DNA of 64,000 nucleotides from Phoronis australis (GCA_002633005.1 NMRA01000603.1:1-64000); one strand, 5' to 3'; positions 45,476 through 58,170 are shown, counted from the first letter of the stretch. Notes: generated by a model from the sequence alone, not told the origin. Program-made: numbers and translations.

Positions 45476-48400
45476 ATGAAATTGATTTAAATTTAATTGA
45501 AATTTAAGGGTCTTATTTAATTTTGTGTAATTAAAAATGCACATAATTGTTTTTGCCATATGGTGTGTAACTTAAGATTGTCAAAACATTGACCTTACTT
45601 GGGAAAAAGAATATATATCCTCAAAGGTTTTTAAGTAATGACGAAATACTCTAAAAAAAGACTAGTTTTCTGGTTTTTGCTCTATTTGAAATCATTTGTT
45701 AAGCAAACTTCATTTTTACAATTGTTTTAAAATACTGTGGAACAAAAGAAATATGTTCACTAAACCGTAGTAATTCTTGAAGTATTTTGTCGTTTTCAAA
45801 GTGGTTTGGTGTCGATGCCAATTTGTTAACCTTCTTGTAAAGGACTTTTCATCTCTTTTCAGGAACTCAGTATGCTATGCATTCCCAAATATAGTTGTTT
45901 AAACTTGCCATTTTTATGGCGTGAAATTTCTGGGTGCTGTTTGCTGAAAAAGGCTATTTTTGAGGCTCTAATTATCAAATAACTCGAGAGCCGCCTAAAC
46001 GATTTAAAATATTCAAAATTTTGTATAAAAGGCTTGTCTTAAGCTACCATTTAAGACGATTCAAGTATTTCTGATAAAATTTGTATTTCGCTTTGCTCCG
46101 ACATCTCTATTTTGTAAAACATAGTATGCAAAGGGTGTTTTTGTATTATTTTCTCAGAGATATATACAACACTTTATGTAATGTTGTTATGTTTTTTCCT
46201 GTTTGTCATTGTAAAAATCAATTCCATTGTATATTTGTGTTGCCAGTTTTCACTTAACAATTGTAAAGTAAGGCAGCGGAATCCCAGACCCCTGTTACAT
46301 GTACTTACTCATTAGAACTGGGAAAATAAAAAAATGAAAAATGTGTATTTTGTGTGTGCTGTGCTACCTGATAACCACTAAAAATACGGCTGACCAAACA
46401 CCCTTCACAACCCGACTCTTTCCCTCTCATGTTCTCTGATGTCAAATTTTGTGGTATTTCATTTCAGTTGTTGGTTTACTTCATATTGTTATATAATGCA
46501 GTAATATAACACTTCAAAACTGCATTCCCTTCACTGAGTATAAAGTACAAAAACTGAAGATATCAAAAATGTAGTATACAAGTTTCTTTTCGAACACTGA
46601 ATATCTGTTGGCATCACAAAACCCAAAAGAAAATAACGGTGCTAACTGGTCCTTCTAAATTTTGACTTCTTCAATTCAATCGCAGGTTATCTCTCCACTA
46701 CTCAACCGATTCTATTTTGGCAAGTGAATATTCACGCTCAGTGCGATAATGAAAATTAGCTCATTTTTTTGTTTTGAACTGATGGAAGAGTCCTGGGAGA
46801 TGAGTTCACTTTCACAAAATCACGTTCTATACAAAACTCTTAGTTCCATATTACTTTACAAATATTCTTCGTGCGATATTTAGAACCTATGCTTTTTATT
46901 TAGAGGGTGCTCAGACACTGAACGTGAAAAATGGACATTAGGTCAAAATGAGCATACCTACTTCCATAATCATAAGTATCCCTTGTCAAAAAGTTGTGGA
47001 GAACACGTCAATTGAGTTGCCATGGAGAGCACAGTTTGCTGCGATTGAAAGCATTGGAGTCCCTTTTCATTGCATTCAAGAAGCCTGTTTTGAATGAGCA
47101 GCAAAAGGGGTCATGCTGTATTTGTTTGCGCGATATTCTTGTTATCCCCACCATTTGTCAGTCTTTGCACTATTCCACACCTGCTGTGTCCCATTGGGTA
47201 TTTTACTACCTTGTGCTCTGTGGTGGTATGCTTCGAAATATCGTTTGTCTTTTAATCGTGTCTCTTGGTCAGTTTCTTTACCAATGTTCTGTTGAGTGTC
47301 GAACTTTGTTCTGAGTATGCGAACGGAATGGAATAAAGATTGTTAACAGCAACAAGTGCCATGTATCGAACCAATTTTGCATAATCATAAATATATTTAG
47401 AAGTTGCCCTACTTTTGGCCTATGATACTAGTGACAGCAACATTTTGACACTCAGGTTTTGCAAATGATATGTCAATGTCACTGAGCCTGTTGCCTTCCC
47501 CCTGGAACAAAGCTGTGGGAATTACACAAATATTTATTGTGTATCATTGTTACAAACTCATTTTTGTTCGTTAATACTTCTACTTATGATTATGAGCTGA
47601 TTCGTATGGTACTGAATTTAATCAAACACTAATACTACTTGCAGCAAAAAATCAGCTGATGCGACTTAAGTGTAAACATGGGAAAATCAGCTGAAGACGT
47701 TTCTGGCGTTAATGACTCATTACATGTCTGAATTATCTTGTGAATGTTTTAAATGACATGACAGAGAACAATACACGAATTTTATTTTTACATATCTTAT
47801 AAACACAAAAAATCAAGCAGTTCAACACATTACTTAACCAAATCTTGAAACGAGCGAACGGCTGCACCTTAGAACCGGAAGTTTTCTATCCTGCATGTGC
47901 AGCGCCCTGTTATCGTTATTGCTTATGTCCCTGGGTCTGTGACATGCTCAATACGGCAGACCCTATCTATAGCCTATGGTCTAACTAGATCAGCAAAAGC
48001 TTCATTGAAATCTGTTCTGTTAATATCAAACTGAATACTGATATAAATTATCCACCCCAATTCAGTAATATTGCTTATTATCTGGCCTTTTAATGTGCAC
48101 TGGCTCTGATAGGCTGTGATTTATGACATTCCAAAATAGGGCATAGTCCAATCGACTCTATGAAGCCTAGAAAATCACTTCCGTGGCCAATTTTGGGGCA
48201 AGATAATTTTGGTGTTTTTAAGGTCATTAAGTACTATATTTTAAGAATCTAAAAAGTTACCAAGGTTTGACTTGCACGTTTTCGAGAAATTTGACCTCAA
48301 ATATCTGACTTTTTCCATAATTTGGCACAGAAAACCAATCTTCAAAAACCAACAACACTAGACAAAAACTGAATGATAACTTGATTGGGATTTGTTCATT

Positions 48401-48642
48401 TCAAGTTACTGAACAAGAAAAGTGATATATATTATTATATTAAGTGGAAAATTGCTGACCAGAAAACATACTACTATATTCTGATCTGCCAAAAAACAAA
48501 TGCAGTTAAACATTTGTATGGAACTTGATGAAGATCACAACCTACATATAAACAATATCGATTTCCAACACTTCTGCAACAAATCCACTGTCATTACTTT
48601 CATTAATTGTCACAACTAATTATCATTATCCACATTGCTGTT
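45476..48642. other. Non-coding stretch of 3.2 kb
   Basis: AT-rich with no recognised exon or structural RNA on either strand. The longest open frame (46994-47314, +) shows no family motif. Confidence 0.5.
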
Positions 48643-48930
48643 CACTGTCAACTGTCACAGGGAACGATACACCCGACAGTCCACACAGTCACCAGCACGA
48701 TTAAATGTTGTCAATATTTTCCATTAGGTTGAAAATTTAAAGTTCTTTAACAACATAGCATGCACTGTTTATGTTTCTTCATCCACTCCATCATTTATAT
48801 CATCATTATTGTCATCAAAAGTTGTTTTTTGACCGAGACACCGTGTTCACAAAGTCTGGACAGTCGCACAACTTAGAACATGGCATGCCTGACTTCAAAC
48901 AAAAGCACATATTTTACTACAACCACTTCT
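48643..48930. mobile_element. Second copy of the CXC-tail transposon fragment
   Basis: An uninterrupted counterpart of 18596-18711 plus 20765-20950. On the minus strand its lower part encodes the same Ser/Cys-rich CXC tail in broken frames. It ends where the ACTCTGCGCGTG repeat begins at 48934. Confidence 0.75.
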
Positions 48931-48933
48931 TTA

Positions 48934-50205
48934 CTCTGCGCGTGTAAGCGCAGAATACTGTTGTCCCTGGGTTTTCTTCAATTTTATTCTTATTACTCTG
49001 CGCGTGTAAGCACAGAGTACTGTTGCTAATGGGTTTTCTTCAATTTTATTATTCTTCTTATTCTTATTCTTCTTCCGACCAACTTTGAGGCTAAATAACT
49101 CCAAATTTGGTGCAGGTACGGTCTTTAAATTCAGCATATGACTTTTTACAGTATATAAATTTTGATTGGTTAAATAATCATATTCCATATTGCACCGGAG
49201 AGGTCGTTTGGTGCAAAGGTCATATAATTTTAAAAATGCTACTCCTCCTTCAGTTTTAAAGCTATCTTTTTCAAATTCGGTGCACAGGTATACACATGTA
49301 GGTCATCATAACAATTTAAAATAAATTACGTTCCTTAGTAATCGGGTCATCCAATCAGGTGAAATAGGTCAAAGGTCATTAGGTGCAAACTAAAATTTTG
49401 AGCTAGACATTTCAAATTGACAGGTCTGATTGCCACAGGTAAACCAAATCGGAATCCAAAGTTTCAGGTTATTTAGTGCAAACATGAGGTCATTAGGTGC
49501 ATTTTTCTTCAGAAAATTTTACCTTTTCAATTAGCAAGTATTCTGATGTGTCAACCGTTAGACAACTGTGATTCTCAGCGTTGAACACATTTTCCATGGG
49601 CTTTGCAATAATTCTCCTGAAGATCCTTAAAATGCACCGGATAAGGTCAATTAGTGCAAAGGTCATGTAACGTTCAAAATGTTATATCTCTTCCATTTTT
49701 CAAGGAATTCTGTTCAATTTAAGCACACCCTGGTGTAAGTCAACATGTCAATTGAATACCCTAATTTACTTCGCAATAGGCTTAACCAATCAGTAAAAAT
49801 AGGTCAAAGGTGATTGAGTGGAAACTAAAATTTTGAGCTAGAGACTTCAGAATTACGTATCTGTTTACTGAGTGCAATTGAGTTTGAATTCTAAATTTTC
49901 AGGACATTTGGTGCACCCATGGGGTCATTAGATGCATTTTTTGACCACTCCATTCATCTTGTATCTGAAGTGCTTAAAGTAAAACATCTGAGATTATTAG
50001 CATTAACCACACTTTTAATCAAGTTAACAATTACTCCCTCATCGGGGCTCATAATGCACCGGAAGAGGTCAATTAGTGGAAAGGTCTTTAAAACATTAAT
50101 ATGTAATTTCTCTTACAATTTTAAAGAATTCCTTTTCATATTGGTAAACGGGTTGCTGTCAGTAACTTCCCATAATAATTCCAGTAATACGCACGCGCAG
50201 AGTCC
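48934..50205. repeat. Tandem repeat array, unit 1 (three ~430-bp monomers)
   Basis: It opens with two copies of a ~58-bp leader starting ACTCTGCGCGTGTAAGC (48934 and 48993). Three diverged monomers follow, marked by TGCACCGGA..AGGTCA at 49191, 49633 and 50055 (spacing 442 and 422 bp), each with GGTGCAAAGGTCAT-like words. It closes with TACGCACGCGCAGAGT, the inverse of the leader. The TGCACC/GGTGCA vocabulary is not protein-coding. Confidence 0.8.
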
Positions 50206-51280
50206 GTTATTGTCACGCCGTGACAATAATCTTTCTAGTTCTTATTCTTCTTCCGACCAACTTTGAGGCTTAATAACTCCAAATCGGGTGCAGGTACAGT
50301 AAATTCAGCATATGACTTTTGACAGTACATAAATTTTGATTCGTTATATAATCATATTCCATAATGCAACGGAAGAGGTCATTTGGTGCAAAGGTCATGT
50401 AATTTTCAAAATGATACTCCTTCTTTTTTTAAAAAGCTATTCTTTTCAAATTCGGTACACAGGTATCAATCAATAAAGCAATTTAAAAAATTACTTTTCT
50501 AAGTAATCGTGTCATTAAATCAGGTTAAACCGTTCAAAGGTCATTAGGTGCGAACTAAAATTTTGAGCTAGACACTTCAAATTCACAGGTCTGATTGGCA
50601 CAGCTAATTCAATTTGGAGTCCAAAATTTCAGGTCATTTGATGCAAACATGGGGTCATTAGGTGCATTTTTCTTCTGAAAATTTTACCATTTCATTCTCG
50701 AAGTATTCTGATGTGTCAACCGTTAGACAACTGTGATTCTCAGCATTAAACACAATTTTTTATTGGCTTTGCAATAATTCTCCTAAAGACGCTTAGAATG
50801 CACCGGATAGGGTCAATTAGTGCAAAAGTCATCTAACGTTCAAAATGTTATATCTCTTACGTTTTTTAATGATTTCTTTTCAATTTCAGCACACTAGTGT
50901 ACATGTAAGTCAACATGCCAATAGCGGAGTTGCAACCGAATCGATTTAACGATTGCGCATGTCCGGAAATTAGGGTGCGCAAAGGCTACTGGGATTGTTG
51001 ATTTTAAACGGGATGGCCGACTGGTTTGCACGACGTGTAATTTGTGTGCATTAAACTACGCTGTTGTATGTAATTCTGCCGCTATTCGCCCTAATTAGCG
51101 CCCATGGCTCAACAAGTGCCCCAACGCGTTTTCAGACTTTGCTAAAGTAAGCGCCCAGCCCATGAACTACATGCGAAAAATGCCCTTACATACAGTTCTA
51201 ACGTCTCCAATTTATCAATTGAAAGATCCGACAGCCTGAATTTGTAACGGACCACGAGCCTCACCGTTATGTCCGTACAC

Positions 51281-51947
51281 NNNNNNNNNNNNNNNNNNNN
51301 NNNNNNNNNNNNNNNNNNNNNNNNNNNNNNNNNNNNNNNNNNNNNNNNNNNNNNNNNNNNNNNNNNNNNNNNNNNNNNNNNNNNNNNNNNNNNNNNNNNN
51401 NNNNNNNNNNNNNNNNNNNNNNNNNNNNNNNNNNNNNNNNNNNNNNNNNNNNNNNNNNNNNNNNNNNNNNNNNNNNNNNNNNNNNNNNNNNNNNNNNNNN
51501 NNNNNNNNNNNNNNNNNNNNNNNNNNNNNNNNNNNNNNNNNNNNNNNNNNNNNNNNNNNNNNNNNNNNNNNNNNNNNNNNNNNNNNNNNNNNNNNNNNNN
51601 NNNNNNNNNNNNNNNNNNNNNNNNNNNNNNNNNNNNNNNNNNNNNNNNNNNNNNNNNNNNNNNNNNNNNNNNNNNNNNNNNNNNNNNNNNNNNNNNNNNN
51701 NNNNNNNNNNNNNNNNNNNNNNNNNNNNNNNNNNNNNNNNNNNNNNNNNNNNNNNNNNNNNNNNNNNNNNNNNNNNNNNNNNNNNNNNNNNNNNNNNNNN
51801 NNNNNNNNNNNNNNNNNNNNNNNNNNNNNNNNNNNNNNNNNNNNNNNNNNNNNNNNNNNNNNNNNNNNNNNNNNNNNNNNNNNNNNNNNNNNNNNNNNNN
51901 NNNNNNNNNNNNNNNNNNNNNNNNNNNNNNNNNNNNNNNNNNNNNNN
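51281..51947. other. Assembly gap (667 N)
   Basis: A run of N inside the THAP element. Any open frame reported across it is an artefact of the N run. Confidence 1.
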
Positions 51948-52240
51948 ATTTGTTACTGTTTCTTTGAAGGGAGATATTGTTGGGCAGTTTCTAAGATACG
52001 TTTTCTTGCCGCCCTCAAAATGAGCGCTGCACACTTTATGCTACGAAGTCGGAAAGAATTCACGAAGTCGGCCTTTGCTACCAGCTCTTCCGATGTCTCT
52101 GACCCATGTTTAACGCAGTTCTTGATCCTTGGGAAACAGGTAGTAACTAATGTTTTTATTTCGCTAACTGGTATTATAGCATGCCAGGCACACAACACGT
52201 ATAACCTCCCTGTGGCCGGTTCGCCCCCACGCTTGCCGAC
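51948..52240 (-). pseudogene. THAP domain of the ISL2EU-like element, with in-frame stops
   Basis: Reading leftward from about 52215, CCVPG is followed, after a frame change, by CYNTS, RNKNISYYLFPKDQELR, TWVRDIGRAG and finally KVCSAHFEGGKKTYLRNCP with PTISP. This gives the C2CH zinc ligands, the conserved Trp and the terminal P of a THAP domain. Three in-frame stops interrupt it, so it is non-functional as assembled. The frame runs into the gap. Confidence 0.8.
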
Positions 52241-52680
52241 GTACTTGTTTACCAGCTTAACCACAATGCAACATTCTGACCCATTTCCAATATGGCGGCG
52301 TTGCAACTCCGCTATTGAACAACCTACTTAACTACGCATTAGGCCTAAACAATCAGAAAAAATAGGTCAAAGGTCATTGAGTGCAAAATTAAAATTTTGA
52401 GCTAGAGACTTAAAAATTATATATCTGTTTACTACATGTAAATGCGATTGGGTTTGAATTCTAAATTTTTGGGTCATTTGGTGCATTTTTCTTCTGAAAG
52501 TGACCAATTCATTCATATTGTATTCTTAAGTGCTTAAAGCAAAACATCTGTGATTCTTAGCGTTAACCACACTTTAAATTGGTTTTACAATTATTCCCTC
52601 ATCGGGTTTCGAAATAATGCACCGGAAGAGGTCATTTAGTGGAAAGGTCATCAACTACCCTATTGTTAAATCAACTTCCA

Positions 52681-54024
52681 GCATTTTTGTCCCATGACTT
52701 GCTGACCTCCTCCCTTATACCATTTATAACATTATTGTCCTTTCTTGATATATTTTAAAGGTCGTCCAACTTTTTCTCTAGCAATTTATGCAACCGTTGA
52801 GTTTGACATTCTCAGCCTTTGTCTCTTGAAATTGCTGCCTAGGTTTATCTCCTTCTCCATATCTTCAAATCTGACCTTTATCTGGTTCAGTAATTTCTTT
52901 GTTTGTTAGTCCTGGATCATGCATGTAGGCCTAATCTGTGACGCTGCGCAGGTGGGGACGGCTCGTTAGAGTTTTTCGTTTTGCACCACCGGTCAGCATT
53001 GTTTACAGTGGCTGTGGAAGTTACGTAACACACTACAGATACGTTGAATGTCCATCGTAATGGCGCAACGTTCGTTTACAAAACTTTTACTGTAGCTGCT
53101 CTACTGAAGTTTATTGACAATAGCCTCATATTTCAGAGGCATAATTTACAATAGGTGAAACCATGTTGGGAGTATGACAATCACGCCTATGTTTCAATTT
53201 ATTTAGCATGAGCAAGTTTTTGTTATATGTGTACATTGACAGTTTCGGAGTGAAACATGTCCCAAGACATTAACGAGTTGACCACCAAAATATCACTTTT
53301 AATATTTTCGTAGAGGGCCACCTTTATAGAACACTGTCACTCGTCTTTTTAGATTTACCCCCCTCCCCCACAAGTCTTGTGCAAAGTGTTGTGCAAGTTT
53401 CTAGAATACGAGTCTCTAGGATTCCCTTTTGCACTCAATGTAGCTACATGTACGTGTACATTCGATTGCGCAGCAGGAATGTCTTTTTGCACTCTGTGCC
53501 TCTATAAGTTCATTCACGGATGCAGCCGGATACAAATAACCTACCGGCTATTGTCACTAGTCAAATTTTTGTAATATCCTGACCCTAACAATAGGCTGCT
53601 GTACACGAGTCGGTGATAAACCAAAAAAATGTGATTCATGTGATGAATGTGAAATGAAAACATCATTTCAAATTCTAACAAAACTTTGATACTTATGTTA
53701 CCTAAATACACTTGGGACCTTATTTTGATCAATTTAGCTGGACATTGAACTGGGTAAAAATGACTTAGCGGTAGAAATTTGTTCTAGAAACTTTGTTTTT
53801 TCACCGTATATTCTTTGAGTTTGATTAAACTCGCGCGTGATTTCACGTACATCAATCAAATTTTGCATCTTATGTGAAAGTTGGTGGGTTCAAAGAGACA
53901 TTTTACGACCTGTTTGTTTGAGTTAATGAGCACAAGACTTCAACTTCTGGTCGTAAACCGTCCATTTTAATGAAACGTAGCAAATGTAGCCACTGAACTA
54001 GATAAATTAAAGATTGCAACTCAC
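52681..54024. other. Non-coding stretch
   Basis: No recognised exon on either strand. Confidence 0.5.
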
Positions 54025-54072
54025 TCTTGCAAACAGTCCCAAAAAACATGCGCAAATTGTGAAAATGTCCAT
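54025..54072 (-). CDS. Possible signal-peptide first exon, gene unknown
   Basis: A minus-strand ATG at 54072 opens MDIFTICACFLGLFAR, a short hydrophobic signal-peptide-like stretch. It is followed exactly at codon end by a consensus donor GTGAGT. A GC-rich segment lies just upstream (54085-54125), as at many promoters. Downstream exons of the putative gene were not recognised. A chance open frame cannot be excluded. Confidence 0.25.
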
Positions 54073-54125
54073 CTTGTTGACGCATGTCTTTTCGACTTTG
54101 GCAGCGCTGGAGTCGGGGAGCGGCG

Positions 54126-55565
54126 GCAGACCCTCATCTAACACAGAATACATCTTTTACATCTGTAAAACAATAATCATAACACAGAGGTAGGAAAGTT
54201 ATTGCATGAACATTGGGTAAAATTGCTACCCTCGAAGTTATCATAAGTAAATTTATGAAAATCAGGAAAACAGTAACCAGAATTACGAATTGTCTTACCC
54301 AGGGCCATGGTCATCTATTGTTACAATTGAAGAGAGTAGATTCGGCAAGTTGTATGCCGAAGTAGAAAAAACTGCAATACGCCCCTACCTTACAAGTTGT
54401 CCCGTTGCACTGAACCAACCAGTCTGCTCCCATCGTGAATGGCGAATTCAAACTATTTTGGGGAAGCGCGAGAACACCACGGATATTTACTTTTTAAGTG
54501 TGCAGTTTTTAATGACCGTTGTCAAAAATGCATCATAAAAAAATTACATACAGTTTGTTGTAAATAAGTAAACCACAGAAAGCAAACAATAAAAATGCGA
54601 ATTTTTACAGTTGTATGTACATGAATACCCGTTTAACGTCATGTTCCGTACTCTCTCCCTAAGTTAAAGTAGAACAGGGTCATCTTCGTTCCAGGCCGTT
54701 AGGAGTAGACGAATCTGACGTTTTCTGGCACAGGTCAGATTCGAGTCAGATTTGAACTGTTTAAAGTGACATTATTTGTGGCAAAGGAGCTCGAATTAAA
54801 TGTTCCAAATGTGTGTCAAAAATAAATGTATTATGTATTATTTATACGCACCTATGATATAATGGTTGAAAATCGGAGGAAAATCTATCATTTACAAGAT
54901 CTGGTATGAAAAGGGTGTCCATCGTGTGTGTGATTTCCTCGGTTTTTAAACTATTTATTCAGTCATACTGACAGACAATAAATCAAGCCTTGTTTAATGT
55001 TATGGTTCTTTGATTTCCTACGAAGATTTATGTTATAATTTTTCTCCTCCAGTATTAGACTTTTATGGAACAGCACAAAATTTGCAGCATATAGAAAATT
55101 ATCAATTTCTTGCCTAATTTCCTAAGTTTCCTTCATGAAAAGTTTTCACAACTAATCGTCAGCGGTAAATATTTTGTCACCTTACTACAGGTACATCAGA
55201 CAGCAAGTAAATGTACATGTACATGTATATATAAAATTATTCATTTGATATGCATTTATTATGTAAAACCTTACTGAGGAGTGGTAAATCAACTACAAGA
55301 AAAACAAGACCGTGTCAACCAGTAAAGTATGTATTTTCTGAAAGAATCAAGAACAGGCGACTCTTTAAAAGACAAATTTTCATTTTAACAAACGTACATT
55401 CATAGCACAAGTACCTTTTAGTCTATATTAATAGAACCTTCTTTGAATGAAAAATTGCCGTTATCTGTCAAAAAGATATTAAGAGTTTTCGATTATTCAT
55501 GTAGTTTGGTTTCTACTCCAAATTAAAACTCAAAGAGGTGATACAATTTTGTTGTGATGTACCTG
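54126..55565. other. Non-coding stretch
   Basis: AT-rich with several TACATGTA motifs; no gene recognised. Confidence 0.5.
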
Positions 55566-56670
55566 AATCATTGGCTGTAAGTAAAAGACGGTTAATGTAC
55601 AGGTAGAAAGATTTTCGGATTCCGACCTTATCAATTGCATGCCAATTTACGTACCCCTTATACATTTTTAAAATTGGCTATTATTTTCAGGTTCTGTGTA
55701 AACCGGTAAATCTGTCCTTCCTTCGAACCTGAAGTACTAACTGTTGAAAGAGGGCAACTTGGTGGTATTGACCTCATCCGTTAGCGTGAACGTGTCGTGG
55801 AACGCGGACAGTTTCTTGAAAGTGTACATGTATGCTCGGTCTTCTTTAAAACACAGGTGAGTTAGAAAGTATTTAGAAAATGCAAAGACACAGGTATAAC
55901 GATGGAAATCTTCGCCGTGTGAAATGGTCGGGTACAGTGAACGATCAAGATGCACATCAGGAAGTTTCGTCATTCGCTGCTCACTATTATTTCAGAAAAA
56001 TATCTGCAAAAAACATATCCCTCGCAACATGCTAAAAAGGTTGTAAGTTGTGGCTAAACTATGGTGGGCGAAGAAGAACATTGTAAAATATGTGTTCAGT
56101 AACTGAAAACTAGGAGCCGAAGATAAAGTTTCAGACGTAATGCGTAAGTCATTTTTGAAACGTTTTCAGCAAGTTTTCTATGGAAATAAGTGTTCACGAA
56201 AGTTATACGCAAGCAATGTCGTCTTGAATGAGACAGGGAGTCACCAAGTTTCCGTTCACATATGTTTATATCATTTTTTAGACTTTGTGAAATGTCCGAC
56301 ATTTACAACGGCGTCAACGGAGTCGATTTCACGGATAAAGCTGGAATACTGCAACCTAAATCTTGAATCGTGGAGACACGGTGGAAAGAAGTCGTGCAGA
56401 GCAAATAAACCAGCCAAGGGGTCTAGACAGTCATCTTGTAAGACGAGATTCTCCACGTGGCGGCGCACCTATAACATCATTGTACTTTGTTACTCGAAGT
56501 AGGCCTACACTGTAGCGTATTTTCAAAATGCAGCAAGCAAGTCGACTTCCATCTAGTGATTAAGTTTATAATGAGGAGAAAACAATTACCGTCCTTTAAA
56601 CTCCATTTGAGAAGCTTGTGAGACATGGCAATTTTATGGTTTTACTTTGTTGAGTGTCAACGTTTTAGAA
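55566..56670 (+). pseudogene. Decayed duplicate of BMPER exons 10-11 with intron
   Basis: 55691-55856 matches BMPER exon 10 (16241-16401), including the preceding TTTTCAG and the following GTGAGTTAG. 56282 to about 56565 matches exon 11 (16998-17273). The sequence between matches the BMPER intron, and flanks match on both sides (GATTTTCGG.TTCCGAC upstream, GAAGCTTGTGAGA and TTGAGT.TCAAC downstream). It is therefore a DNA-level duplication, not a retrocopy. A 2-bp deletion in GTTGAAAGAGGG and an insertion of ACATGTAT-like sequence break exon 10. In exon 11 the VWD hallmark CGMCGNYNG has become CEMSDIYNG, losing two cysteines, and the C8 start is lost. No other BMPER exons were found nearby. 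Confidence 0.9.
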
Positions 56671-57083
56671 TCCAATACAAGGCACTAACTGAACATAGAG
56701 GGATTGTTCTATAACCCCATCTAACCATTCGACACCCAATTAGCTCTCGACCTACGACCCCCTTGACCCACGACCCTCTTGATTTACGGCAAACGATCAG
56801 TGAGTGTAGTACAATGGGACTGTTCACTTGTGAGTTCGTTGTTACCGCTACTACTAGCGCCGCCAAGCAACATTCGAGCAAGTACGAGAACATTGGCGAA
56901 AGGCGCCTTTTTCAGCGGAATAAATTGCACAAATTCATCCACATAAAACCGGAACTGTCATTTTCGCGTTTCCTAAGGATGCAGCAAGGTAATGATTATT
57001 TGTTATTCAATAATATGATACATTGTCTTTCCTTTGTGTGTTCTGTTCACTGCTGAAAGACAAGTCGATCGCAATCCTGCCTT
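56671..57083. other. Non-coding stretch
   Basis: A plus-strand open frame across 56763-57056 has no recognised motif; nothing else is seen. Confidence 0.45.
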
Positions 57084-57218
57084 CCGTTCAGTAGCGCTAG
57101 GACCTCGCTAAAAACTTCACGAGATAACGTGAGACATTGCCGTGTATTTTGCAATGGAACACGTGACTTTGATTAGATTTTAGCTAGGTCCTAGCGTAGG
57201 TCCTAGCATACTGAACGC
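57084..57218 (+). mobile_element. ~140-bp CGTTCAGTA MITE, copy 4
   Basis: Starts CCGTTCAGTAGCGCTAGGACC and ends CCTAGCATACTGAACGC. It is a few bases shorter than copies 2 and 3 through small internal deletions. Confidence 0.85.
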
Positions 57219-57979
57219 ACTCCTGGTGCCACTGTCGTCTGCGGTGTAGGCTACTGCACTGCTGGTCTGCCGGCGGAAAGACTATGATTAACGACGTGAT
57301 AGTCAGCTTTTTGGATATTTTCCGTCCATGTATTCAGGACCAAAATGTCAACTTGTATGTCACCCGGATAATTGCATGGATAAAATTAGAAACTATACCC
57401 ATGGCTTCTTAATTCTATGCGCGAATGATGCGGGGCGCGGCCCTAAAAATATTCCTGGATCGACATTTGAGTCCTAGTTTTTTAAAGTGACAGCTAGCCG
57501 GATTTGTCTCTGTTACAGGCACAGAACGGCAGAACTAGTACTGCAGTGGGGTGTAGTGTAGGCTACCAGTCTAACAAGCTTGTATGGAATGCAGTGCCAA
57601 TAATGTTTGATATCCCGAATCCACCAAAAATGAAGATCCCAAAAAGTTCTCTGGAAATCTTGTATTACCTTTCTCTAATAGTCTTCTGTGCATGTCTGAT
57701 TACCGTCTCATAAAGCAAGTATTTTACTGGTACATCACCTGTAGAAAGGACAATTTGTTAAAATCTGTTTTTCAAATTTTCACTAAGGTTGGTCAGATTG
57801 AAACATTTTATGAAAGGTTAGCCTGTGATTTGGAGAGATCCAAAGTCAAAGGATCTTTTGGAGTCTGAATGAAAGGATAAAATTTTGATCAAACCCAAGT
57901 AAAATTATTCGAAACAAACTATGAAACAGAATTGTATTTAAAAATTAACATTTTTAGAGAAAATGTCCCTATTTTCTTA
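57219..57979. other. Non-coding stretch with an unassigned frame
   Basis: A plus-strand frame at 57504-57713 follows a TCTGTTACAG acceptor-like sequence and contains MFDIPNPPKMKIPKSS. I do not recognise it. It may be a degraded transposon exon. Confidence 0.35.
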
Positions 57980-58170
57980 ATTTAGATGTAGAGTCTTGAC
58001 GCGGAATGTGTAAACTGAACATTTTGGTATTTTTACTCGTATTGGGGAGCGTTTGTGTGATTCTTGTATTGTCCGATGCACAGAGGATGAAGTACATTTT
58101 CTGCTCTTGTGTTCTCTACAGTGATCTAAGAACAGAGGTCATGTTGGTTTGTTCCATCTTTGCTAAAGTA
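57980..58170 (+). pseudogene. Remnant of a LINE C-terminal zinc-knuckle region
   Basis: RIGERLCDSC followed by CTEDEVHFLLLC, and in the next frame LYSDLRTEVM, resembles the C..C...EDE.HFL..C..Y...R ending of CR1/L2-type LINE proteins. A frameshift separates the two parts. There is no surrounding reverse transcriptase. Confidence 0.5.

Larger units (their letters stand above)
50923..52313 (-). mobile_element. ISL2EU-like THAP transposon with AT target duplication
   Basis: Inverted ends AGCGGAGTTGCAAC and GTTGCAACTCCGCT are flanked by AT on both sides (50921-50922 and 52314-52315). The uninterrupted unit 1 of the host array shows the empty site (TCAATTGAA). A THAP domain is encoded near the right end on the minus strand. 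A two-base AT duplication together with THAP matches ISL2EU elements as I know them. A 667-base gap hides the middle, so its true length and transposase content are unknown. Confidence 0.78.
50220..52680. repeat. Tandem repeat array, unit 2, interrupted by a THAP element
   Basis: It repeats unit 1 at a period of 1178 bp (CCAACTTTGAGGC at 49079 and 50257). Monomer markers are at 50365, 50799 and 52618. Removing 50923-52315 leaves a spacing of 426 bp, in line with the other monomers. Confidence 0.82.

Noticed and set aside
46994-47314. 106-codon plus-strand frame with Cys-rich hydrophobic text
   Set aside because: No family motif, no splice context and typical base composition of the surrounding non-coding DNA.
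51267-52034. Long open frames across the run of N
   Set aside because: They consist of unknown bases translated as X and carry no information, apart from the genuine THAP tail at one end.
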